A stretch of 64,000 bases of DNA from Cichorium intybus. Lineage: Eukaryota > Streptophyta > Magnoliopsida > Asterales > Asteraceae. Positions within the stretch are counted from its first letter, which is position 1. The number at the start of each line of letters is the position of its first letter. The DNA lies in NCBI GenBank assembly GCA_023525715.1, contig CM042014.1, positions 19,695,063 through 19,759,062 on the forward strand. Reading direction: 5' to 3'. A program made the position numbers and the translations under genes. The notes below the pieces were generated by a model that was given only the letters and a program-made list of their open reading frames with translations, made no database searches and was not told the origin of the DNA. Below, piece by piece: positions 24,103 through 36,790 of this stretch.

Positions 24103-25744
24103 CAGGGCCGTCTCAAGCGGATTTGGGGTCCGGGGCGAAATACAAAACGGGGGCCCTAGCGATAAATTTTTTTATAATAAAAGAGGGCGGTACCTCCGGA
24201 AATTTTTATTAATTTAGAAAATAAATACAATAGCAGGCTGGGGACTCCCCACCTATGGAAAAAAAATGGCCATGGGACAATACCCCATGTGCCAAACAAC
24301 CTAACAACTACATATTACAAAACAAAACAAAACAAAACAATAAAAAGGCTAGAACATGCTCTAAACCATAATATATAACAACAAAATGAAACTCTAAATA
24401 AACTTACATTTTCGAGCCTTTTTAGAGGCAAAGTCATCAATAATGGTATCACAATTAATATTGTCTAACATATCTTTCTCTATACATAATATAGCCAAAC
24501 CATTCAATCTTTCTTGTGACATTGATGATCTCATTTGGTATATTATCATTCTCACTAGGCATGTTTTCATTCTCATTAATAACATTTTCATTCTCATTAG
24601 CCATGTTTTCATTCTCATTAGATATGTTTTCATTCTCATTAGGTATATTCGCATTAGAAGTACCTACTTTTTTCATAAATTTATCCATAGATCCTTTTTG
24701 TGATAGTATTAGTTGTTCAACTTTCTGTTTTTTTTTTCTTTTTTCACTACCAGATAAATGTTTTCTAGGCAACATTTTATTATTCTAAAGTTAAACAAAA
24801 GTATGATAATGAGAAAAAACAAGTAAAGAAACGAAAATACCTGATTGTAATGCGTTTTGTAAGTTGTTGTCTTTTGTACTTTTGAAGAGATGAAGTTTCT
24901 ATCTTCCAAGCTCTATCAACAAGTCACCAATGTCCAAAAATCAACAAACAAAATCTGAAACAATATAAAAATCACATATCAATTTAGAAAAATAATTAAA
25001 AGAATTAAACAATTTCAAAACAATAAATTAAAGAAGTAAAGAACTTACAATTTCAGAAATCAATTCAAGAGATAACGATTCACTTGTTCACTGCTTCACC
25101 ATCACAAATCATAAGTCACCAATTCACATTCACCTCACGAGTGAGAATCACAATTGCAGAAATCGGATTATCGGATTTTCCAGAAGGCAGAAGTATTCAC
25201 AATTGCAGAATCACATTCACCTCACGACTCACAATTGCTGTAAACGGAAGTCAGTTCCCAATTGCCACAATTTCTATAATCAACAATTCAAGATTCGTGG
25301 ATTTTTATTGGCGATTTTGAACTCGAAATTGACAGAAAGATTTGAGACTCGAAATTGACAGAAAGATTTGAGATGAGGCTGAATTTGAAGGCAATTATTT
25401 ATTCTGAAAATGGAGTTTTTAAATTGCAAATCAAGGAATTACAAAGAAATCGGACTTACCTTCTTCAATTTGTTACCGTTGGGCGTTGGGGTGCAGCGAC
25501 TTGTACGTGATTGCCAATTTGGAGTCCATCACGGCATCACTCCTGAAGAATCGCTATGCAGGTATCGCGACTTTCCTTCCCGCTCCCACATTCCCGAACT
25601 GATTTCCGCTGTCATGTGCTACTTAGGGCTTACGGGTTCGGCTGGAGCATACTAATGGATCTAAAGGTTGATTAAAAATTGGGCCCTAGGAGTTTGGAGG
25701 CCCTGGGCCGTCGCCCAAGATGGCCCCCCATTGGGCCGGGCCTG
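24103..25744 (-). mobile_element. hAT element, internally deleted
   Basis: A perfect 8-bp target duplication TAACCACA flanks the unit at 24095-24102 and 25745-25752, the size used by hAT transposases. Ends are CAGGGCCGTCTC on the left and, reversed, CAGGCCCGGCCC on the right, an imperfect inverted repeat of hAT type. Its 1642 bp contain only the N-terminal part of a transposase (24455-24775), so mobility would need a transposase supplied in trans. Confidence 0.9.
24455..24775 (-). pseudogene. N-terminal remnant of a hAT/ZMYM1-like transposase
   Basis: The frame opens with RKHLSGSEKRKKKQK and continues through LILSQKGSMDKF, a start common in plant hAT transposases of the DUF4371/ZMYM1-like group (recalled, not searched). 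Residues 45-80 are a low-complexity array of NENEN units repeated five to six times, from a DNA repeat of about 24 bp (24520-24655). The dimerisation and catalytic regions are absent. Translated as shown it is too short to act as a transposase. Confidence 0.65.
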
Positions 25745-25752
25745 TAACCACA

Positions 25753-28045
25753 ACTACCAATTATTTTTTAGTTATATGTTAAACCATATTAATGTGAAAA
25801 AAGTAAATAAGTACATAGAAAGTATTATTCTAATACTAAAACTCTTCAAATATCAAGAAATGGACTATTACAACACGAGATTTTTAACATATAATAGTTA
25901 ATTGTTACTCATAACACCTAATTAGTTGATATAGAAATATATATAGTTTACATAGGTAGATGAGGTTGCTAGAGCTTGAAAATAAGATGGATGAAAAGAT
26001 GACTTGAGGATATATAATGCTCTACTTTGGGGATGCATGTCTTTATATTAAACGAGGAAGACGAGGCTTGAGAATAAGATGAAGGAAAAGATGACTTGAG
26101 AATCTATAAAGCTCTACTTTGGTTGTGCATATATTGATATTAAATGAGGAAGACGTATGCGCGACCATGAAAGATGTCACTTTGTATAAGCTAGCTCATT
26201 TTTAATATAATTTTATTGTTCATTTAATGTTTTTAAGAGCTATGATGAATATTGTGAGTTTAATGAATATAGTTTCTTTGTGTTAAATGAAAATCTTCCA
26301 TGCACTATATTTATTTGAACAACATATTCATTTAAAACCCCTACAACTCTTTCACTTTCAACTAATTAAATCACAATCATTCAAAAGTTTTTTAACTCAT
26401 ATCTTAAACCATATTAAATTGAAAAAATAAACACTTAATTGCATGAAAATTTTATTTTATTATAAAAAATTTCAACTTTCAATTAATAGATTACTACAAC
26501 TCAAGAGTTTTTTTTTTAACTTAGGTATGACACCTAATTTTTTTTAACTTACTATAAAAAGTCTTAATTTTTTTTTGTAGTTGGCGAGTTATTCGTGTCA
26601 GTAGTCCCTCTTATCACTTTTTTTACTCATAAATTTAACTCTTGTATTCGACCACTGTTAACTAACACTCTAAATATTTGCTATAACTTTTTATGATTTT
26701 AAAAATTCGAGTGTATATCTCTTAAACAGTATAAACTTGTCTGTTATTGAAAAGAAGTTTAAATTGTCAATCAATTATATTGCAAACTTTAAAATATGAT
26801 AAAATTACAAATAACATTTATACTACTATTAATATGTTTTATTTTTTCTTTTATTTTAGATTTTGAAGTAATTCATGTAATTGTGTTTCCTTATATTTCA
26901 GTATTGGTCTATATATATATAATGCATAGATATTGTTGGATATGTCATTGATGTTGTTTAGATTAACCCGATGAAATCATTATAAAGACTTTGAAACTAA
27001 AATTATTATTGACTTAAAGATCTGATTATGTTATTTTATTGCTAATACTTAATACGTAATATGAATACTAATGACCTGAAGTTGCTTATAATTCATTTGG
27101 CATATTAATAATAGAATATTTTAAGTTTATGTTTGTCAATATTTTCTCATCAAAATTTAATTATGCACAGAATATATATAAACCAAACAAAATATCATAA
27201 ATATATATTGAGATTAAATTTTATAACTGTTAGTATTTACATTCCATTTCAAAAGATACATCTAAAAACCAACCGTGAAGTCGTAAAAAAGTGTATAACA
27301 ATATTATTTGATTTTTGCTAACTATAGCATGCATGATTTAATTAGTTATAATTTATTTCAATTATTTCATTTTCAATTTCTTTAACAATTTCATCGTTTA
27401 AAATGAATGCGTGGAGCCGAGGACCAACAACCCTGTTTATAGTCGAAACAGTTTTCAGACAGTCCACTGTCCGGTACACTCGCCTGTATAGGGTTTTCAC
27501 ACTTCCTCACTCCTTAAACCCTTGCATCTTCCCCCCTTCACTACGTCCCCAGACTTCCAACCCCTAACATACGTCTTACAGGTAACTTCTATATGATATG
27601 TATTCGATTCTGATATTCCTCATGGTTTTGTTATAGTTCCATTCGCATTTTCATTTTCCTACTTCACATCTAGTGATTAGCTTTGTTGCTTGGATCTATG
27701 GACCTCATACGTCCCCTAATTAGGAGTATATTATCTATCCCGCACCTTCCACATTGGGTTTTTAGCAAAAAAGTTTAAGTAATTATCTGTGTCTGTTCCA
27801 CGTTTCTTGGATGAGAGGGTTTAAATTCTTGTCGCTTTTGGAGTTGCTTAGGTTTGTCCGTTCTTGTTTATTCTTAATGATGTAATATGAATGTCGCTTG
27901 ATGATTCTGCCTACAACATAGGCGGGAAAAGAGATATTCTGAAAAGCTGATTTCCTGCCCCGTCTTAAGAACCTTTCTATGTTAATTATGTGTAGTGTAG
28001 ATTTCTGAGTAGCTGCCATTATTGGTGAACCTTTCCCTCACCCAA
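25753..28045. other. spacer upstream of the AT3G52170-like gene
   Basis: AT-rich, no coding sequence supported. Two similar passages at about 25960-26040 and 26060-26140 (both containing GAATAAGATG or AAAATAAGATG followed by GAAAAGATGACTTGAG) look like a short tandem duplication. From about 27400 GC content rises; 27420-27582 is the probable first untranslated exon, with a possible donor ACAG/GTAACT near 27582, so the gene may have a leader intron. Confidence 0.5.
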
Positions 28046-29873
28046 ATGCAAGTCACCAAAGGAGGTTGCGTTGGGCAAACATTCGCCCTAGCAAAATCCA
28101 ATGGCTCTTCAGGAGGGAAAAGATCAAAAAGGCGCTCAAAAGAGGAAAGAAAAGGAATGGTCGAGACTTTTATAAAGAGGTAATTTAATTTCGCTGTATT
28201 CTCACTCTCTTTTTCCTTCCTGGCTTGAGTAATATCATTATAGCTATTGCTTTTCAATCTCAGACGTAATTTGATCATTCAATTCCTGTTAGTTCTACAA
28301 ATAAGTTTTTTGATTTTTACAATACGCTAACTTGCAGATATCAGGCGTCAAATAATGGAAGTTTCCCATCACTGCGTCTCACACACAAGAAAGTTGGTGG
28401 GTCCTACTACATTGTCCGTGAAGTTTTTCGAGAGCTGATTCAGGAGAATCGGGTCCTGGCCCCACCTAAGTTGCCTCCAGGAGACCAGAATATTGAAAAC
28501 CTAGATAGCTTCTTGGAAACCCATCCATTAGGTTCAATTTCATTTGATCCTAACATTCATCCAAAAGATAACCAGACACTAGTTAATGAGTATGAGTTAA
28601 GACGGGAAAAGGTTTTAAATTCAAGACAGATCTCTGAACTACAAAAAAGAAGTCTTCATGACGTTGATGATGATATTATTAGTGGGAATACTCATACAAC
28701 AGTGGAAAATGAAGAATCTGAAGATCCAATATATGATCATGCAACTTTGGATAGTGAAGTTGAAGAACCAAAAATGGAAGGACAAAAAGAGGAAATAGAA
28801 GTAGAATTGAATCAAGCTCAAATAGGTTCTTTGATAGAAGATGTGGTGGTAGAGACTTTTCCATTGAGACCTGTCTCTAGAATGGTTTATGATGTTGATG
28901 AGAAAACAAGTGAGAAAGAAGTATTGGATGGTGATACCGAATTAGCAACCAGTAATGATGAAAGATTTGAGAACACATCACCTGTTGAAGACAAAGTGAG
29001 TTCATTTTCTAAACTTTTGTATGCAAGTGTGTGTTTTAGGTAGAATTTGCGTGATTGTTGATGCTCGAATATGATGTTTCCTTCTTGATTTTCATTATAA
29101 ATTAGGAATTCTATGAGATAAAGCAATGGTTTATCTTGAACTAACAATATAATTCTAGTCATAGTTTAAGAAAATAAGATAATGTCAAATTAGGAAAAAT
29201 ATTGGAAGTACAATGCTATAACCGGGTAGATTTTTCAAGTATAATGTCCTAATAAGAAAAAGAATGGAAGTACAATGCTATAATAGGGTAAATTATTGAA
29301 AGTACAATGCCTTAATAAGAAAACAACTTGAAAGTACACTGCTATAGTTGGGTAGATTTTGAAAGTAAATTGGGTAAAGATTTTAAGGTACAATGTCTTA
29401 ATTTAAAATTTTGGAAGTACCATGCTGCAATAGAAAGAAATGAAAGTAGGATGCTATAATGCACAAATAAATGTAAGTATGTTGCTATTTCTTGCATTTA
29501 GCCCTTTTAACATATTACAAACTTGTGATTTTTGAACATATTAATTTCATATCTTGAAAAGAATACATTTGAGAGTAAAGTTTTGACTGCTGTTTAAATG
29601 TCGTACTGAATGTTAAAAAATATTACCTATAATTTGATTGGCTGGTGGAGTAACTGAAACTAACATTTATGCATTAATGTTGAACATTATGCACCTTGAT
29701 CATAACCATAATATTTGCCACTTTCACAGGCCTCAAGTATTCCTAATCACGGTTCTTTAAGAAGTGAATCATGGGAAACAGCATCACAAATATCAGACAA
29801 CCAACAAACTAATCCCATTATGTCCTTCACCAACAAGTTCATTGCTGCTTTCATGAAGTTCTGGTCTAAATAA
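28046..29873 (+). CDS. AT3G52170-like helix-turn-helix protein
   Basis: Three exons, 28046-28179, 28338-28995 and 29730-29873, encode 311 residues. The N-terminal region, KGGCVGQTFALAKSN followed by a basic KRSKRRSKEERKGMVE block and NGSFPSLRLTHKKVGGSYY, matches the start of the Arabidopsis AT3G52170 family, annotated as DNA-binding and predicted for organelles. The middle (residues 70-260) is acidic and low in complexity and probably disordered. The C-terminus ends FIAAFMKFWSK, a short amphipathic segment. Function is not established; DNA binding rests on the family annotation. The start at 28046 lines up with the family start. It lies next to SEX4 and PHF1, as I recall for Arabidopsis. Intron 2 holds a MITE. 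Confidence 0.82.
29195..29505. mobile_element. MITE of the GAAATAGCAAC family in intron 2 of the AT3G52170-like gene
   Basis: The right end reads GTATGTTGCTATTTCTTGC then ATTTAGCCC, the same terminus as the copy at 43424. The interior repeats GGAAGTACAATGCTATAA several times at roughly 35-60 bp spacing. The left end is decayed. Confidence 0.55.
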
Positions 29874-31867
29874 TGTTAAAAATGTATTGGTAAGTCATGT
29901 ATTATGGATGAAATTGGTTTTTAAAGAAAATAATATTGTTATGCTTCTCTTAAAGAAAATAATACAAGGACTCTTTTGTCTCTTTCAGGATAATCTCTAG
30001 GGTTTTAAGTTCGGTTTTAAATGTGCATTATTCATTGAATTATAAGTGATGGAAGATGGGTGCAAAGTTCCATTTGTAGGATATGGTATCAGGGGTGTTG
30101 TATTTCCTTGTTTTTGTCAAAAAAATAGAACATTTTCCATTTTGGCGGTTGTGGAAAATGCAATATTTAAAAACTCCAGTTTCTATATATCTCGAGGGGA
30201 TTGGGGAAAACAAAAAGAGGCTCATCGTTTTTTTTTTTTTTTTTTTTTTGGAATTTGATTTCAAAGGAAATTATTGCCAATTACCCTGACATTGTAGCCA
30301 AGTAAACTACAACATATATTCATTGTATTGAAAGTATTGTATAGATGAAAAAATCTTGAAGGACTTGAGTTAAAATTATAAACAACATTGTCACGAGTCT
30401 TTAACCAACTAGGCCACAATTGATTTTTGCTGTAGGGGAAGCTGAAATAGCTTTTGTTCATAAATATACTTTAACTGAATTTGAAAAAAATCATAGAGTC
30501 CTAAGGAGTAAAAATCCAAGACCTCTAACAGAAAACCATGCTTATGTGGACTGCTGATGCAATATAAGAATTTAGAAAGAACTGATAGAACCAGATTAGG
30601 GAAGGAGATGATGTAATGGATTGAAAATGAAATGAAATTAAATGTAATTCCAGGGAATCAAAGCTAAATCTGCTAAGAGCCAAACAAACGTTAATCATAC
30701 AATTCGACAGTCAAAAAGAAAATCATTCTTCCCTCTTTATTCTTCTCTCTCTCTTCTAACCAAAATCTAGCCACTTTCCTTTATTTGCTTCTATGGGCCT
30801 ATATTTAAAGTTGGGAATAACTAAATATACATCCCATTATATTATATATACAATCCTTAAAGTTTTTGACAGTCTTTGCAAGTGTAATATTATTCTTCAA
30901 TATCTTCAAACACGTTTTCCACACTTCATCAAACACAAAAAACAAAATGAGATCATCCAATGGGGGTATTTAGAGTACTTCCGTGTATTAGAGGGTCGTA
31001 GGGGAGAATTAGTAGTGCCATGCAATATAACATTGGTCGAATTATGGTATGTATTTGGCTTTAGGTATAACCTTATTTTGGTTTGGTTCATTTGATGGCT
31101 AGTAATATACATTTAGCCGATAATCAAATTTGTTTATCTATCCAATAGTCTGTAAAGAATAACGTAATCAAGATAATTGATGACAATTGTGTCAGACACT
31201 TTGATGGTGTAATCTGTAATTTGTTTCTAAATATGGAAACATTGTTTGTAGTCCTTGGTGTTGTCCATAGTGTATGTTGTTTCCTTCAATAGTGTTTGTT
31301 CAACGATGGTGGAGAAAAAATATGATATAAAATAGCACATGATGAAGAAAAGTTTGATCCAACATAACCATGAAAAACTAGCTTAAGAAGCCTTTCTATT
31401 CTATAAGTAAAGGTCTCACTCAAACTTAAAATAATTATTTAATTGATTAATCATTTTCTAATATTGAAATTGTCTCCAAATATTAAAACTCAAGAAAATA
31501 TATAGTTAAAGTTTTAATATTGTTATTCTAATGAAGCTATTTTTTTAATACAAGGGGTTGATCTCGATGAACTTTGAACTCCTTCATAAAATTGCACAAA
31601 AATCGCATGCACTGCATCCTTAATGCAATTTAGAATTTTTGTGATATAGTTTGACTATAAACCGCATATGCAAAAATAAGAATACATCAAATACAAGTTT
31701 AAAAAGAAAAAAAAGAGAAGAAAATATCTAGATTTTATTAAAAATGATCACTTATTATTTTAGGTTTATGTTGGTTGAAAACAATTTGTATTTTTACAAT
31801 ATGTAATATATAATTATAATCATTTATATTTTTACTACCTTTAGATTTCTTTTTTGTTGACATTTGT

Positions 31868-32095
31868 ATAAAAACGAGCGGAAGGGAGCCGCGCGTTGCT
31901 GCGGTTAAGGAAGTCAACAAATTAAAAATACAGGGGTCAAAACTGTAATAATGTTAAACTGGCAAACAAAACTATGGGGACCAAAATTGTAATTAATAAA
32001 AATTAAAACTATAGGGACTAAAACTATAATTATACAAATTAAAACTACAGGGGTAAAAATTGTAATAAACTAAAGTGGTACTGTTCATTGGAGGC
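31868..32095 (-). mobile_element. possible Helitron 3' end with degenerate tandem repeats
   Basis: On the minus strand the sequence GCAACGCGCGG with flanking CCGC can form a short hairpin, and about 12 bases later comes CGCTCG before a T-run, resembling the terminus at 41428. Next to it, 31921-32090 repeats a unit of the form ACTAYAGGGACYAAAAYTGTAAT four times at 40-50 bp spacing. No opposite end was located. Confidence 0.35.
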
Positions 32096-32098
32096 AAC

Positions 32099-32100
<2 letters not shown>

Positions 32101-32169
<69 letters not shown>
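32101..32169. repeat. (TA)n microsatellite
   Basis: Uninterrupted AT dinucleotides, about 34 units. Confidence 0.95.
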
Positions 32170-32175
<6 letters not shown>

Positions 32176-32419
32176 GATATTGAGCATGAATTGAGTTTGA
32201 TATTTTATTTAGCATGCGTTTTTATTTTTTCAAGTTTTTGTTATTTCAATTGTTTAGTTTTCCAAATAAAAGTTTCATTGTTAAGAAGTAGCATCTGGAT
32301 ATTCTCCATATAATCAATGAGAATATTTAAGAACAAAATATAATTAAACATAGAAATTTATATTTAATATAACTTATCATTATAGACTGTTATAACATAA
32401 TTCTCTCTCTGTCTCACTC

Positions 32420-32460
32420 ATACATACATACATACATACATACATACATACATACATACA

Positions 32461-32535
<75 letters not shown>
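32420..32535. repeat. compound (CATA)n(TA)n microsatellite
   Basis: About 17 CATA units run straight into about 22 TA units, suggesting one repeat grew from the edge of the other. Confidence 0.95.
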
Positions 32536-32537
<2 letters not shown>

Positions 32538-33040
32538 CCAAAGAACATCCTATAAATTAAATATTTGAAATTGAAAAATACCAAGTAAGCAGATTTTAAA
32601 TGGAATTAATAATAACTAAAACTAAAATTAAATCGAAATTATATAAATTTTATTCATGCACACCCCATATGGTTCAAGATAACTATTTACTTTGAATCTT
32701 ATTAATTTGAAATTAAACAATGTTATTTATTATAATTGTTACAACAATATCTCTCCCAACTTTTGATACATATATCTATAAAATAATAAGGATATTTTAT
32801 AGCAATCCTTTATTTTGATATAAAAATAACATATATCTATTTATATTTTAATTATATAATTTTATTTCTGTACATACTTCGTCTAATATTATAATATTGA
32901 TAACGGTTAGAAAGATTATTATTTTTTATCCTCGGGCATCATGGCATCTCGCAAGTCATTTACCGAGTCAATAAAATAATTTACCGTCATGGTTTAACAT
33001 TGAAACAGCAAAAATCATTCAACCACACAAATTATTCGAA

Positions 33041-34442
33041 GAGTAAATTACAAAAATGGTCCCTGTGGTTGGCAGCAACTTGCAAGAATGATCCAACTGT
33101 TGAAAAAGCATCCATAATGGTCCTCATGCTTAGGATTTTCTTTCAAAAATGGTCCAAAGGTCAGTAAAAAGACCAATTTACCCCTTTTAATTTCTTTTTT
33201 ATTTTTGTTTTAATGTTTTATTTAAATCAATTAAAAAAAGAAAAATAAAACAAACCCAACCCCCCACCCCGTCTCTCTCTCTCTCGGCTTCAATTAATCC
33301 CAAATTTTAGTGTCGCCATGTCTGATTCCTTCCACTGTAAATCCTTCTCAAGAAACAACGAAAAACTCGTCGGAACCTGTGGCCATGTTGCCGGATTGGC
33401 GACCTCATTGTTGTTTTTTCTTTTTCTTCCAAAGCTTATCGAAGACAACCCCAAAAACAAAAAGAAGAGAAACAGTCCACCGATGTTCAGCGAGGCTATG
33501 ATGATTCGTCATTCCGATGGAAAATCCGGCTTCCCGAAAAAACGTCACTTGGACGGAGAAAAGTGGGATTGCGATGTGATCAGATGCTTTAACGGCGTTA
33601 CCCAATGGAGGTACAAGTGGATAGAAGTTTTCACATTTTCGAGGATGATTACCTGTAAGATCTTCGATATCAAGATCACATTCTGCAAAAGTAAGTGTAA
33701 TGGAATCGCCCTCTACATGTCGAATTTCTGGTTTTCTGATGACACCGAAATTATCAGGGTTGGGAAATACAATCAATTTGCTGACGAACGGGAAAAAGTG
33801 CTGAAGAGTGAGGGATAAAGAGTGTTTTAAATTGGGAGTAAGGGTTTCCATGAAATGGGATTTAGAGTGGGGGAACTCATAGAAGAATAGATGGTGGACC
33901 GGAGGGAAGAGTAGCCATGTGATGTCGAAGAAAGTTAGCGGCAGTGAGCGGTGGCCAATGGTGGCCGGTGGTGGCGATATTGGGGAGTGTTCAATAACTG
34001 TGAAATTGGGATCGGAAGCCATTGAATTCGTTGAAACAGGACATGGACCGTGTGTGGTGTTGGTAGTCGTGGTGGTGGTTGGCTGTTTTTATGGAGAAAT
34101 GGGGAGCCGGGGAGGTCGCCGTTGGTAGTTTTAATGGGATGTGTGATCGTGACTGAATAGTTTTGAAGAACATTGCGGAGGTGGAAGGGGGGGGGGGGGT
34201 GGGGTAATTTTTTTCTTTTTTTTAATGAGTTATATATTAAAAGAAAATGAAAAAAAAAATTAAAAAGGGTAAAATTGTGTTTTTAGTTGGTCTTTGGACC
34301 ATTTTTGAAAGAAAATGCTAACCATGAGGACCATTTTTGAAAGAAAATCCTAAGCATGAGGACCATTATGGATGTTTTTTCAACAGTTGAATCATTCTTG
34401 CAAGTTGCTGTCAATCACAAGGACCATTTTTACAATTTACTC
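33041..34442. mobile_element. Pack-MULE (Mutator-like element carrying a host gene fragment)
   Basis: A perfect 9-bp target duplication TTATTCGAA flanks the unit at 33032-33040 and 34443-34451, the size made by Mutator transposases. The terminal inverted repeats are long, roughly 130-140 bp each (33041-33180 and 34300-34442), opening GAGTAAATTACAAAAATGG on the left and GAGTAAATTGTAAAAATGG on the right (reversed). Between them is no transposase but a BAHD acyltransferase fragment on the minus strand, the defining structure of a Pack-MULE. Confidence 0.93.
33405..34022 (-). pseudogene. captured 5' half of a BAHD acyltransferase gene
   Basis: 205-codon open frame. Similarity to anthocyanin/flavonoid-glycoside malonyltransferase-type BAHD enzymes is clear from LPLTFFDITWLLFPP near residue 27, the LPLT/FPHSKSHF region, DLTGNHPRKC and NFYPLVPPLG. 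BAHD enzymes move acyl groups from CoA thioesters to alcohols or amines, run to about 450 residues, and need HXXXD plus a later DFGWG. Here similarity ends exactly at the catalytic block: NHHSL is followed by unrelated sequence, so the Asp is lost and the whole C-terminal half with DFGWG is absent. The C-terminal residues are a lysine run from flanking DNA. It cannot be a working enzyme, but the open frame could still be transcribed, including as antisense to a parent gene. Confidence 0.85.
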
Positions 34443-34747
34443 TTATTCGAATTAAAGCAATATCAATATGACATAATGCGTGACCAATTTCTTTCGGGAA
34501 GAACGCCATTTGTATTTATCGCATATTATATTGAATATGGTCATATATTTGCAACCAACTTGTCAAAGCGAAAGTGCCCCTTAATGAAGCCCAAGGGCAA
34601 AACCACTTCCCTCGCCATATGTTTTACACAATCACATCAATTACATCTTTATCCCTAAGGATATGATTGCCATATAATTAACAATGTAAAAGCTTGTATA
34701 TATATACATCATAAGTTAGATAGTGCATGCCATACACACACACAGAG
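34443..34747. other. promoter region of the first phytoglobin gene
   Basis: About 300 bp between the Pack-MULE and the start codon. A TATATATAC stretch near 34696-34705 lies about 50 bp before the ATG and could serve as TATA box. The MULE has inserted close to this promoter. Confidence 0.5.
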
Positions 34748-35877
<1,130 letters not shown>

Positions 35878-36384
35878 ATACTTGAGAGAAATTGATGGTC
35901 TTCGAAATTCGAATAAAGTGGAAAACAACAATATATTGATATATGTTTATTACAAAACGGTATTTTGTTCTTAAATCAATAATAATATCCTTTCTTGTTT
36001 TTATATTTAATTTTAACACAACCAATTAAGAAATGGGTTCCGTCATAACAAGAACAAAAATAGAAATTTATCATGTTTTGCAGTCTTCATTTTAAATTGG
36101 GAACTCTTTATCACAGTCTGTGGTTTGTTTTAGATCGTTTTCGTTATGATTCACTCACACATATTAATATTTTTGTAATAACCCAAAATTTGTTGGATAT
36201 AATTAGTATATTTCCAATTATTATTTGAGGTTGAGGGAAAACAAAAATAAAAGTGAAAAGTACCATTAGTTATGTGAAAAAAAAAAGAAGATAAAATGTT
36301 TGTCTTTTAGACCATGGTTGACTATTGATTTGATAAATTAAGTTTCAGATTTCTTCCCGTTAGCCATCTTAAAACCTTTTTTAA
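35878..36384. other. spacer between phytoglobin 1 and the Harbinger element
   Basis: 3' untranslated region and AT-rich spacer; no gene seen. It ends with the TAA target site of the Harbinger element at 36382-36384. Confidence 0.6.
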
Positions 36385-36433
36385 GGGTGGGGGGAGCAGA
36401 TCCCTCCCATCCCACTGAACCCACACGTCACGT

Positions 36434-36565
36434 CAGCTTTTCTCTCTCCTCTCACTTCCATTTTCCCTATCTTTCACCAATCTTTCACCAATCTTTCACC
36501 CATGGAACCAGTACCCACTGAACCCACTGAACCCACAATGCCACATCATATATTTGATATTTAAA
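36434..36565. repeat. 3'-flank block A of the Harbinger transposase gene
   Basis: About 130 bp almost identical to 38354-38475, beginning CAGCTTTTCTCTCTCCTCTC. This copy has three AATCTTTCACC units where the other has two. Weaker similarity runs on for about 90 bp towards the stop codon. Confidence 0.9.
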
Positions 36566-36790
36566 TTCATTTATTAATTTAATAAATGATTTTTAATATT
36601 TAATTTAATATTATAAATAATGATAATATGCAATTAATAAAATAAAAATCACAAATAACATAAAATTAAAAAACCACACCATTACATAAATTAAAAAGAA
36701 AATTAAAACCTAAATAACGGAAATGAAATCCTAAATACGGAATAATAAAACCTAAATAACGGAAATGAAATACTAAAAACGTTAAAACAC

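Larger units (their letters stand above)
29874..33040. other. AT-rich spacer with microsatellites
   Basis: It starts with the 3' untranslated region of the AT3G52170-like gene and a T-tract at 30231-30250. No gene was recognised through 31860. A Helitron-like terminus and two microsatellites, listed separately, occupy the rest. Confidence 0.55.

Noticed and set aside
24443..24788. Plus-strand hydrophobic frames with repeated FSFSL
   Set aside because: They are the antisense of the NENEN repeat in the hAT remnant, so the apparent membrane segments are artefacts.
33318..33818. 166-codon plus-strand frame in the Pack-MULE
   Set aside because: It overlaps the BAHD fragment on the other strand, which has clear family similarity; the plus frame has none.
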